A stretch of DNA of 34,867 bases from the NCBI GenBank assembly GCA_020630395.1, contig JAHDBM010000006.1:50187-85053 (forward strand). The letters are read 5' to 3'. Below are positions 23,896-32,218 of this stretch, in pieces. Made by a program: the position numbers and the translations under genes. The notes below the pieces were generated by a model. That model was given only the letters and a program-made list of their open reading frames with translations, was not told the origin of the DNA and did no database searches. The DNA comes from Flavobacteriales bacterium (GTDB taxonomy: Bacteria > Bacteroidota > Bacteroidia > Flavobacteriales_D > CAJJDF01). The stretch's first letter is position 1. Each line of letters begins with the position of its first letter.

Positions 23896-25344
23896 ATGAT
23901 TAAATTTAGTTTATTAATTAGTCTTTTTTGTTCTTACTCCATTTTTTCACAATGTGGAGGAAATATTAGTTTGTCTACTTGGATTCAAGAAGGGCCAGCA
24001 GCATCAGGTAATTGGTCTGTTAATGCTGGTGGCACTAGTGTTACACAATCGATTAACGGGCAGCCTACTATGTTTGTTAGTCCAGATGACTATATAAACG
24101 TAAGAATTAAAGGTAAGTTTAGAGTAGATGTTGGTTCTGGAGATAATGACTTTATGGGGTTTGTATTTGGCTACAAATCTCCAAATGTTATTAGCGGCCC
24201 TAATGAATGCGATTTTTATCTATTTGATTGGAAACAAGAATTTCAAGTTGTAAGTGGAGTTACAGCAGATGAAGGATTTTCATTATCTAAAATAGATACA
24301 AACATCAATTTATCAAATGCAGCTGCAAATTATCCTGTTTTTTGGGATCAAGAAGATGTTGGTATTAATAGGACTAATTTAGGTAAATACATCAATACGA
24401 CTTTAGGCTGGAATTATAGTCAAACTTATGATTTTGAATTAACATTTACCTACAGTAAAATTATAATAAAAATTGATAATGATACTATTTTTGATGTTAA
24501 TGGATGTTTTCAACCTGGTAGATTTGGATTCTATAATTATTCACAACCGGATGTAACTTATTCAGATTTTTCATATGAACTTATATATGATTTTTATGTT
24601 CCTCCAACAATTACATGCATAGGTGATACTTCAGTTTTTAATGCAGTTTCTGATACTTGTTTTTATGCATTACAAGATACCTCAATTGCATTGTGGAATT
24701 GGGATTTTGGAGATGGAAATTCTAGTACTGACACTGTAGGAATTCACCCATATTCTGCTCCTGGATTATACACTGTGACTCTTGTTGTTGAAGATGTTAA
24801 TGGATGTAGAGATACTACAACACAAACAGTAGATATTAAACCAAAACCATCTGATTTAGATTTGGCTGATACTCTTGAACATTGTTTTGATAATGGTGGT
24901 TTGGTGTTAGATGCAGGTATATGGAATAGTTATTTGTGGTATGATAATACTGTAGGGCAATATAATACAGTTTTTCAAGAAGGAGATTACCGCATAACCG
25001 TTTTTGATCAGTTTGGTTGTGATGTATCAGATGAGATAGCAGTTGTAGAATTTTGTCCTGCAGAGCTTTTAGTCCCTAATGTGTTTTCACCAAATAATGA
25101 TTTTCAAAATGATTCGTTAACTTATTTCGAAAAACATATTTTTGGATTTGATTTTACTATTTATAATAGATGGGGAGAACTTGTTTACCAAACTGATGAT
25201 ATAAATATGTTTTGGGATGGTAAAAACATCAATAATGATAAAGAAGTATCAGATGGCACGTATTATTGGTTTGCCAAGTATAAAGATAAAAAGCAACAAG
25301 AATTTGAGCAAAAAGGAAATGTTACTGTATTTAGAAATAAATAA
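23896..25344 (+). CDS. T9SS type B secreted protein with thrombospondin-C-like and PKD domains
   Basis: The protein (482 aa) has a signal peptide (about 1-18, ending FSQ). Residues 22-235 look like the thrombospondin C-terminal jelly-roll (DNDFMGFVFGYKS...YLFDWKQ, then GRFGFYNYSQPDVTYSDFSYE). A PKD domain follows at about 255-314 (WNWDFGDGNSSTD...LYTVTLVVEDVNG), then an Ig-like segment (318-387) and a gliding-motility-associated, T9SS type B sorting domain (about 390-482; VPNVFSPNNDFQNDSL, YNRWGELVYQT, W-DGK, SDGTYYW). It should be secreted to the cell surface or medium. It lies 114 bp after the GldM-like gene in the same direction; whether it shares that transcript is unclear. Confidence 0.88.
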   Translation: MIKFSLLISLFCSYSIFSQCGGNISLSTWIQEGPAASGNWSVNAGGTSVTQSINGQPTMFVSPDDYINVRIKGKFRVDVGSGDNDFMGFVFGYKSPNVISGPNECDFYLFDWKQEFQVVSGVTADEGFSLSKIDTNINLSNAAANYPVFWDQEDVGINRTNLGKYINTTLGWNYSQTYDFELTFTYSKIIIKIDNDTIFDVNGCFQPGRFGFYNYSQPDVTYSDFSYELIYDFYVPPTITCIGDTSVFNAVSDTCFYALQDTSIALWNWDFGDGNSSTDTVGIHPYSAPGLYTVTLVVEDVNGCRDTTTQTVDIKPKPSDLDLADTLEHCFDNGGLVLDAGIWNSYLWYDNTVGQYNTVFQEGDYRITVFDQFGCDVSDEIAVVEFCPAELLVPNVFSPNNDFQNDSLTYFEKHIFGFDFTIYNRWGELVYQTDDINMFWDGKNINNDKEVSDGTYYWFAKYKDKKQQEFEQKGNVTVFRNK

Positions 25345-25623
25345 TTATCGTTTTTTAAGATATTTCCAATCAACATAAAAAGTAGCAAAGGGTAGGAGAG
25401 ATGCAATTAGAATAATTGCTAAATCTTTATAGTTCCATTTTTGAGGTTTGAATAGTAGTATAGCTAACACAATATAAGCTATAAATAAAACTCCATGTGG
25501 CATACCAAGCATTTTAACATAGCTATCATTTTGTGTAAGGTATTTAATAGGCATTGCAACAAATAGAAGTAGTATGTATGAAATACCTTCAAGAATAGTA
25601 ATAACTCTAAACAAGGTAAGCAT
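25345..25623 (-). CDS. DUF3817 small membrane protein
   Basis: This 92 aa protein is nearly all hydrophobic, with three membrane helices. The layout (RVITILEGISYILLLFVAMPIKY, then MPHGVLFIAYI, then LLPFATFYVDWKYL) is the DUF3817 pattern, an integral membrane family of unknown function. Its ATG shares one base with the lptB stop (TAATG), so it is the last, coupled gene of the tatC-DUF5686-lptB group. Its stop abuts the convergent T9SS cargo stop with no spacer. Confidence 0.85.
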   Translation of the reverse strand: MLTLFRVITILEGISYILLLFVAMPIKYLTQNDSYVKMLGMPHGVLFIAYIVLAILLFKPQKWNYKDLAIILIASLLPFATFYVDWKYLKKR

Positions 25624-26366
25624 TATCGTGTGGCGATTTTATTTTCTCTAAATACAAAATTCTGACCAAGATAAACCTTTCGAACAGTTTCATCTTCAAC
25701 TAGTTCCTTTGGTTTTCCTGCTTTTAAAATATTTCCTTCGAACATTAAATATGTTCGGTCTGTAATAGCTAACGTTTCTTGTACATTATGATCGGTTATA
25801 AGAATACCAATGTTTTTATCTTTTAAATTGTAAATAATTTGTTGAATATCCTCAACAGCAACAGGATCAACACCTGCAAAAGGTTCATCTAATAAGATGA
25901 ATTTAGGATCAGATGCTAATGCTCTAGCAATTTCAACTCTTCTCTTTTGCCCTCCAGATAATGATTGTCCAAGAGTTTTTCTATGCTCGGTTAATCCAAA
26001 TTCTTCTAATAACTCTTCTAACCTGTTATTTCGTTCGCTTTTGTTTTTATTACCAAGTTCTAAAACAGACATAATGTTGTTTTCAACATTCATTTTTCTA
26101 AAAACCGAAACTTCTTGTGGTAAATACCCTATTCCCATTTTAGCTCGTTTAAACATAGGAGCTTTAGTAATGTCTTCACCATTAAAATGAACTGAGCCCA
26201 AATTTGGTCTAACCAAACCAACAATCATGTAAAAAGAGGTTGTTTTACCAGCTCCGTTAGGACCTAATAAGCCAACAATTTCACCTTGAGACACTTCTAA
26301 AGAAACATCTTTAACAACTTCTTTACGACTGTAAATCTTTTTTAAATTTTTAGCTTCTATTTTCAA
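25623..26366 (-). CDS. lptB: LPS export ABC transporter ATPase LptB
   Basis: LptB powers extraction of lipopolysaccharide from the inner membrane together with LptF and LptG (not in the window). The 247 aa protein shows the Walker [11 protein letters not shown]-loop region [10 protein letters not shown], signature [15 protein letters not shown], Walker [14 protein letters not shown] and switch His ITDHNV. The sequence around Q-loop and DEPFAGVDP is characteristic of LptB rather than other ATPases. It acts at the cytoplasmic face. It lies 10 bp after the DUF5686 gene. Confidence 0.95.
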   Translation of the reverse strand: MKIEAKNLKKIYSRKEVVKDVSLEVSQGEIVGLLGPNGAGKTTSFYMIVGLVRPNLGSVHFNGEDITKAPMFKRAKMGIGYLPQEVSVFRKMNVENNIMSVLELGNKNKSERNNRLEELLEEFGLTEHRKTLGQSLSGGQKRRVEIARALASDPKFILLDEPFAGVDPVAVEDIQQIIYNLKDKNIGILITDHNVQETLAITDRTYLMFEGNILKAGKPKELVEDETVRKVYLGQNFVFRENKIATR

Positions 26367-26376
26367 ATTACTAGGT

Positions 26377-28866
26377 TTAAAATCTTATTTGCAATTTTGC
26401 ACGAATACCAAACTTAAGAACGCTAATATCTTCAGATCCATTGTCTAAATACGTCATTCTCCATAATGCATCAACTCTTAATACTTTAAATATATTTTCT
26501 ATACCAGCAGATCCTTCTAGATATGGTTTGTCAGCTAATGATCTACTGAAGTTTGGTAGTTCAAAAATCGAACTATGTTTATCATTTAATCTACCATAAA
26601 TTCCTTTCAATGAAAGTACTTCTCTCCATTTTAGTTTTCTTAAAAAAGGAAATTTATTTAAAAATAAACCTTCAAAATGTTGCTCTAGATTAACACTAAC
26701 GTATTCATCACTAATAAATTCTCCAATATTCATAGCGTTAAAAGAATTGTTATCGTATCCCCAAGTTTCATTTCCTTGATGCACAAATAAAAGAGGGTAG
26801 GGTACGGTTCCCCATAACTTACCAGCTTCAATTTCATAGCTTAAGTATCCAAAATAGCCAACATTAAACCAGTCATCAATATTAATTTTTACCTTTGTAT
26901 AGTCATAATCACTAGAAAAAATATCTACCAATCCTTTAGATAAAGTAGTGGTAATAACAGGGTACTTAGTTCCTAAACTAATTCTGTTAAACTCTCCTGA
27001 AACAAATTTTTCATTATGAGCATAGCGCATAGTTAAACTAATTTCACTGTTTTGAAAACTTGGGCTTCCTCCTCTAGAAGAATCAGCATTTAGATATTCA
27101 AATGGTAAAATATCGGTAAGCGTTTCTAAATTATATGTTTGAAAACGTATAGTATTCGATAACCCTTCAAACCATTCATTATAGTATTCAAAATTGAATC
27201 CTTCTACATTAACTAATTTGTTAAAAGGATTTCGTCTAAAAAAAGAAGAAATGATGTTTTGATTGTAAACACTAAAAAAGTCTCTGTCGAATTGACGAAC
27301 TTCATTTGTGTAATCGATAGATACAAGACGCCTAGGCTTTTTAGATAAGAAAAATTTAGTCCCAAATGTATATTTCCATTTCTTATCAAGAAATCCATAA
27401 GCACCTAAACCTTTAAACATTATTTTTGTGCTAAAATCATTGCTAGTTTGCATTCCAAAAGCAAGTCTATGGCCTTCTATAGGATTAAAGCTATAAAAAG
27501 AGGTGTAGGGGCCAATTTCAATCGGACCTAGCACTTTGTATCCAGTAATAATTGTAGATATAACATCAATATATGTTCTAACAATAGGGAGGTCCTTAAC
27601 TGTATCTATCATTTGATAGATATTACTTTCTTTTTCAGTTAACTTAACATGTCTTGCAGAATCCCAATACGTTTTGTCTTTTTCATCTGATCCATCAAGT
27701 ACAGTAATGTTTTCTGCTCCCTCAAAAACTGATGATGGTAACTCAGTATTTACTGAAAAATTCTTGTAAGATGTAGTTTTTCTTCCGTAAATTCCTTTTT
27801 TCTTATTGTTTTCAAGCGGACTAATATCAACCATAGATTCATCTAGTACCATTAGCCAAGCCTCTGGCTGAACTTGTTTAAATGTATGTTTAATGTGATA
27901 TTTATTAACGAAATTAATATTGGCATCTTCAGCAATAGTGGCATCAAATATTTTTACCGCATAAGTAGTGTCATGAATCCAAATTTCACCTGTAAAGGTC
28001 ATGTCTCCTTTACGCTTGGGCTTAAATTCTAGTTTATAACACCAATTACCATCAATTGTAGCGCTATCTGTTAGGTAGTATTTATAATAGAATAAAGCTC
28101 CATGTGTAATCGGACTAACAAAACTTTTTCCAAAAATTGGAATCATGTCTTCGTAAACATTTATGTTTTGATACATATCACCCAAAAACTGATTTACTGA
28201 TTCATTTTCAACTCCAGATATTTTAGAAGCCTTAATGATTTCTTTTTTACGCTTTGGATTTCTTGTGTAATAAAAATCTGATACTGATTCGGTTATGAAA
28301 ATAGGCAAATAAGGTTTTTCATCAGAAGAATCAATATAGTCAAATATAAAATCGAATTTATTGAACATTTTTCGATTCATAAATTTCTCATCCAAATTAT
28401 TGATATCAAATTCTACTTTGTTATATACTTCATAAGAATATGAGTCTAATTTTTTCTTGTTGTTTATTTTCTTGTTACGAATTACATTTTTTAAAATTGG
28501 ATGGGCTGGGTTATCATCTTTTTTTGAAGCAGTAATTACAGCTGCTTTTAGTGTTAATTCTGATTCCTTTAAACTAACATTAATTTCTTGAGATTTATCA
28601 GCTTTCACTGCAAATGATTGAGGTGAAAAACCTAGAGATGAAAAAGTTAGTGAATCTGATACATAATAAGTTTCTAGTCTGTATTTTCCATCCAAATCAG
28701 TAGATGTACCAGTCTTAGTTCCTTTAAATCCAACATTTACAAAAGGAAGAGGTTCGCTAGTTTTAGCATCTGTTACAATACCATACACTATCGTTTTTTG
28801 CCCTACAGCAAAATTGCCACATAAAAGCAGGAAAATGAATAGTGTAAATAATAGTTTTGTAATCAT
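26377..28866 (-). CDS. DUF5686 outer-membrane protein with carboxypeptidase-regulatory-like N-terminus
   Basis: The protein (829 aa) has a signal peptide (about 1-22, ending AVGQ) and a CarboxypepD_reg-like domain (about 25-105; [36 protein letters not shown]). A long region with many amphipathic strands ends in the aromatic residue Phe ([12 protein letters not shown]), as in outer-membrane barrels. The order and length fit the DUF5686 family, which is widespread in Bacteroidota and usually predicted to be an outer-membrane protein without a known ligand. It sits between tatC (24 bp) and lptB (10 bp), in an envelope operon. Confidence 0.9.
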   Translation of the reverse strand: MITKLLFTLFIFLLLCGNFAVGQKTIVYGIVTDAKTSEPLPFVNVGFKGTKTGTSTDLDGKYRLETYYVSDSLTFSSLGFSPQSFAVKADKSQEINVSLKESELTLKAAVITASKKDDNPAHPILKNVIRNKKINNKKKLDSYSYEVYNKVEFDINNLDEKFMNRKMFNKFDFIFDYIDSSDEKPYLPIFITESVSDFYYTRNPKRKKEIIKASKISGVENESVNQFLGDMYQNINVYEDMIPIFGKSFVSPITHGALFYYKYYLTDSATIDGNWCYKLEFKPKRKGDMTFTGEIWIHDTTYAVKIFDATIAEDANINFVNKYHIKHTFKQVQPEAWLMVLDESMVDISPLENNKKKGIYGRKTTSYKNFSVNTELPSSVFEGAENITVLDGSDEKDKTYWDSARHVKLTEKESNIYQMIDTVKDLPIVRTYIDVISTIITGYKVLGPIEIGPYTSFYSFNPIEGHRLAFGMQTSNDFSTKIMFKGLGAYGFLDKKWKYTFGTKFFLSKKPRRLVSIDYTNEVRQFDRDFFSVYNQNIISSFFRRNPFNKLVNVEGFNFEYYNEWFEGLSNTIRFQTYNLETLTDILPFEYLNADSSRGGSPSFQNSEISLTMRYAHNEKFVSGEFNRISLGTKYPVITTTLSKGLVDIFSSDYDYTKVKINIDDWFNVGYFGYLSYEIEAGKLWGTVPYPLLFVHQGNETWGYDNNSFNAMNIGEFISDEYVSVNLEQHFEGLFLNKFPFLRKLKWREVLSLKGIYGRLNDKHSSIFELPNFSRSLADKPYLEGSAGIENIFKVLRVDALWRMTYLDNGSEDISVLKFGIRAKLQIRF

Positions 28867-28890
28867 TAATCTTAAATACGTAAAAGAGGG

Positions 28891-29691
28891 TTAAATGTTT
28901 GATGTTTTTTTCAAAATTCGAGCAGAAATACCAATACTAATTTCATATAAAATTAAAACAGGAATAGAAACGATTACCTGACTAACAAAATCTGGGGGAG
29001 TAATCACAGCAGATAACACCAAAATAGCGACTATGACATGTTTTCGATATTTCTTTAGGACAACCGGATTCATCACACCAATTTTACTCATTATATATAT
29101 AACCACTGGTAGTTGAAATAAAATGGCACAGGCTAATACTGGATTTATAATAAACTTAAAGTAAGATAAAAAGGAAGGTATTTTCTCAAGTTTTAATGGA
29201 TCATAATTACCAAAAAAGTTAATGCACAAGGGAGATACAATAAAATAACCGAAAGCAATTCCTATCATTAAAAGTAAAAAAACATAGAATCCGAAACCTT
29301 TAACAGCCTTTAATTCATTTAGTTTGAGTGCTGGTTTTACAAATTGCCATAATTGGTATACAATCCAAGGAATAGAGGCGATAATACCCCCAACTATAGA
29401 AAACCACATGCTTACTGTAAACTGTTGCCCAACTGTATCTTCTCTTAATGCTATTGGTACATCTAAACAAAAATTGGATTCTATATTAACCGATTGAGCT
29501 AAATAGCAAAACATCTTATAGGTAGGAAAATCCTTGTAAAGAGGAGACATTAATATAGTGTCAGATAGTTGTTCGAAAAAGATAAAGATTACAACTGCAA
29601 AAACAAGAATTGGAAATATGGACAATATAATTCGTTTCCTTAGCTCGGCTAAGTGATCTATAAATGACATATTCTCTTTTTGTTCTTCCAT
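28891..29691 (-). CDS. tatC: Twin-arginine translocase subunit TatC
   Basis: TatC recognises twin-arginine signal peptides and, with TatA/B-type subunits, moves folded proteins across the inner membrane. The 266 aa protein has the N-terminal FIDHLAELRKRI motif, six membrane helices, the cytoplasmic-loop Glu/Pro pattern (QFVKPALKLNE), and the late VITPPDFVSQ motif. The periplasmic loop between helices 1 and 2 is longer than in E. coli (about 50 residues with NIESNFCLDVP), as is common in Bacteroidota. It is first of the four-gene minus-strand group and divergent from recQ. Confidence 0.95.
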   Translation of the reverse strand: MEEQKENMSFIDHLAELRKRIILSIFPILVFAVVIFIFFEQLSDTILMSPLYKDFPTYKMFCYLAQSVNIESNFCLDVPIALREDTVGQQFTVSMWFSIVGGIIASIPWIVYQLWQFVKPALKLNELKAVKGFGFYVFLLLMIGIAFGYFIVSPLCINFFGNYDPLKLEKIPSFLSYFKFIINPVLACAILFQLPVVIYIMSKIGVMNPVVLKKYRKHVIVAILVLSAVITPPDFVSQVIVSIPVLILYEISIGISARILKKTSNI

Positions 29692-29702
29692 AAAATGAAG
29701 TT

Positions 29703-29733
29703 CAAATTTAAAATATATTTACACAATGATGAA
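29703..29733 (-). promoter_or_regulatory. Promoter candidate of the tatC operon
   Basis: On the minus strand TAAATTTG (29703-29710) matches TAnnTTTG exactly, with TTC in place of TTG 20 bases upstream. It ends 11 bases before the tatC ATG. Confidence 0.45.
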
Positions 29734-29958
29734 CTATTATAACTAAATAAGTAAAATGAATAATGAATTACTTGTATTCAACCTGCTGTTTATTTGGTTC
29801 TTTGATTTTTTTAATTCTATTTTTTGACTTGTAAACTATAAAAGTATCGAAGCTGTAATATTAATAAGGTGTAATGGGAATAAACTATAACTTAATATTT
29901 AGTTGAAAACTAGCCTGTTTAAAAAGTGTTAAAAAAATATGTGTTTAGTTAAATCTTT

Positions 29959-29990
29959 TTTGATTTACTTGAAAACTTGTGCTATATTAG
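29959..29990 (+). promoter_or_regulatory. Promoter of recQ
   Basis: TTTG (29959-29962), exactly 20 bases, then TATATTAG (29983-29990), one mismatch from TAnnTTTG, 27 bases before the recQ ATG. Confidence 0.55.
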
Positions 29991-30017
29991 AGTATAGACA
30001 ATTAAGAAGAAAAAAGT

Positions 30018-32201
30018 ATGCATACTGCATCAAGTATTGATTTATCAGAAAGTTTAAAAAGTCACTTTGGCTTTGATGGATTTAAAGGGAATCAAGAAAA
30101 AATTATTCGAAGCGTTTTAGAAGGTAATGACACATTTGTTATTATGCCTACTGGAGGTGGGAAATCTCTTTGTTATCAATTACCTGCTCTTATACAAGAA
30201 GGAACAGCTGTTATTGTGTCTCCGCTTATTGCTCTCATGAAAAACCAAGTAGATGCAGTTCGTTATCATAGTAAAAATGATGCTGTTGCCCATTTTTTAA
30301 ATTCTTCTTTAACTAAAGGAGAGATAAAGCAAGTAAAAGAGGATATTCTTTCTAATAAAACTAAATTGCTTTTTGTTGCACCAGAGTCATTAACAAAACG
30401 CGATAATATTGAATTTCTTAAGCGTGCTAATGTGTCTTTTTTTGCTATTGATGAAGCTCATTGTATATCGGAATGGGGGCATGACTTTAGACCAGAATAT
30501 AGAAGGTTAAAAAACATGATGCAGCAAATTAGCAATGTGCCTGTAATGGCATTAACTGCAACTGCTACACCTAAAGTACAACAAGATATAAGAAAAACGC
30601 TTGGCATGACCAATGCCAACATATTTAAATCTTCCTTTAATAGAGATAATTTATTTTACGAAGTAAGACCTAAGCATGATGTTGAAAAACAAATTGTTCA
30701 ATATGTTAAACAGCATGAGGGGAAATCAGGTATAATATACTGTCTCAGTCGTAAAATGGTTGAGAAATTTGCCGAATTGCTACAAGTTAATGGGATAAAA
30801 GCATTACCGTATCATGCAGGATTAGATTCGAAAGTAAGGGCTCAACATCAAGACATGTTTTTAATGGAAGATGTTGATGTTATTGTTGCTACTATTGCTT
30901 TTGGTATGGGTATTGACAAACCTGATGTGCGTTTTGTTATTCACCATGATATTCCTAAAAGTTTAGAAGGGTTTTATCAAGAAACTGGTAGAGCAGGTAG
31001 AGATGGAGGAGAGGGTAACTGTGTGACTTTTTACAGTTATAAAGATATTGAGAAGTTAGAGAAGTTTTTACAGGGAAAACCCATTTCTGAACAAGAGATT
31101 GGTAAGCAATTACTGTATGATATTGTTTCCTTTGCTGAGACTTCTTTATGTAGGAGAAAATATATACTTCATTATTTTGGAGAAGAATATGACGAAGGTC
31201 AATGTTCAGAAAAATGTGATAATTGTAAACACCCTAAGGAATCTTATGAAGGAAAAGACCTAGTCGTTTTATTGCTTAAAACCATAAAAGATTTATGCCA
31301 AAAACAAAAGGCAAAACACATAGCGCATGTCTTATCCGGATTAAAGAATAATGACATAGTAAATTACAAACATGACCAATTACCAATTTTTGGTAAAGGA
31401 AAAGAGCAAGGATTAAAAAAATGGGAAGCTATAATAAGACAATCACTTGTTCATGGTCTAATAGATAAAGAAATAGAATCTTATGGGATTTTAAAAATAA
31501 CACCCAAGGGTGAGGAATTTATTCTGAACCCTCAGTCAATAAAGCTTTTTGCAGAGCGAGATTATGAATCTGATATACAATCTGATATTACAAAGCCTAA
31601 AAAGAATGTATTAGATGAGGAATTATATGCTATGCTTAAAGATTTAAGAAAAAAAGTAGCTATAGAGAAAAATGTACCGCCATTTGTAGTGTTTCAAGAT
31701 CCTTCACTTCAAGAAATGTGCATCCATTATCCTATATCTATAGCTGATTTACAAAATATATCTGGAGTTGGAAAAGGGAAAGCTGCTCGTTTTGGGGCTA
31801 AGTTTGTAGCGTTAATTGATAAATACGTAATTGAAAAGGAAATTGAGCGACCTCAAGATGTAGTAGTTAAATCTGTAGCTAATAAATCAGGCATTAAAAT
31901 TCATATTATTACCAATATTGATAAGAAGATAGACTTAAATGATATTGCTGAAGCAAAAAAACTATCTATTAATGAGTTAATTACAGAAATAGAAACAATT
32001 GTTTCTTCTGGCACTAAGGTTAACCTTAATTATCACATTGATGATATGCTAGATGAAGATTCACAAGAAGAAATATTTGATTATTTCAGTGAAGCAGAAA
32101 CTGATTCAATAGAAGTAGCTATGGAAGAATTTGAAGGAGATTTTGAAGAAGAAGAATTAAGGCTAATGAGAATTAAATTTATGTCAGAAATGGCAAATTA
32201 A
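30018..32201 (+). CDS. recQ: ATP-dependent DNA helicase RecQ
   Basis: RecQ unwinds DNA 3' to 5' in recombination and fork repair. The 727 aa protein has Walker A MPTGGGKS at 43-50, the DEAH box at 145-148, motif VI QETGRAGRDG near 321-330, RQC zinc ligands Cys378, Cys396, Cys400 and Cys403, a winged helix (about 410-505), and an HRDC domain (about 532-605). About 120 residues beyond the HRDC form a C-terminal extension with a helix-turn-helix-like part (IDLNDIAEAKKLSINELITEI) and a very acidic tail, which is common in Bacteroidota RecQ and absent in E. coli. Divergent from tatC; the E1 gene follows after 17 bp. Confidence 0.97.
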   Translation: MHTASSIDLSESLKSHFGFDGFKGNQEKIIRSVLEGNDTFVIMPTGGGKSLCYQLPALIQEGTAVIVSPLIALMKNQVDAVRYHSKNDAVAHFLNSSLTKGEIKQVKEDILSNKTKLLFVAPESLTKRDNIEFLKRANVSFFAIDEAHCISEWGHDFRPEYRRLKNMMQQISNVPVMALTATATPKVQQDIRKTLGMTNANIFKSSFNRDNLFYEVRPKHDVEKQIVQYVKQHEGKSGIIYCLSRKMVEKFAELLQVNGIKALPYHAGLDSKVRAQHQDMFLMEDVDVIVATIAFGMGIDKPDVRFVIHHDIPKSLEGFYQETGRAGRDGGEGNCVTFYSYKDIEKLEKFLQGKPISEQEIGKQLLYDIVSFAETSLCRRKYILHYFGEEYDEGQCSEKCDNCKHPKESYEGKDLVVLLLKTIKDLCQKQKAKHIAHVLSGLKNNDIVNYKHDQLPIFGKGKEQGLKKWEAIIRQSLVHGLIDKEIESYGILKITPKGEEFILNPQSIKLFAERDYESDIQSDITKPKKNVLDEELYAMLKDLRKKVAIEKNVPPFVVFQDPSLQEMCIHYPISIADLQNISGVGKGKAARFGAKFVALIDKYVIEKEIERPQDVVVKSVANKSGIKIHIITNIDKKIDLNDIAEAKKLSINELITEIETIVSSGTKVNLNYHIDDMLDEDSQEEIFDYFSEAETDSIEVAMEEFEGDFEEEELRLMRIKFMSEMAN

Positions 32202-32218
32202 ATAGAATATAAAGATAG

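Larger units (their letters stand above)
29692..30017. other. Divergent tatC-recQ intergenic region
   Basis: This 326 base, very AT-rich spacer holds no plausible gene. It contains one promoter candidate toward each side (29703-29710 minus; 29959-29990 plus). I see no RNA structure, repeat or remnant of another gene in the middle part. Confidence 0.6.
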
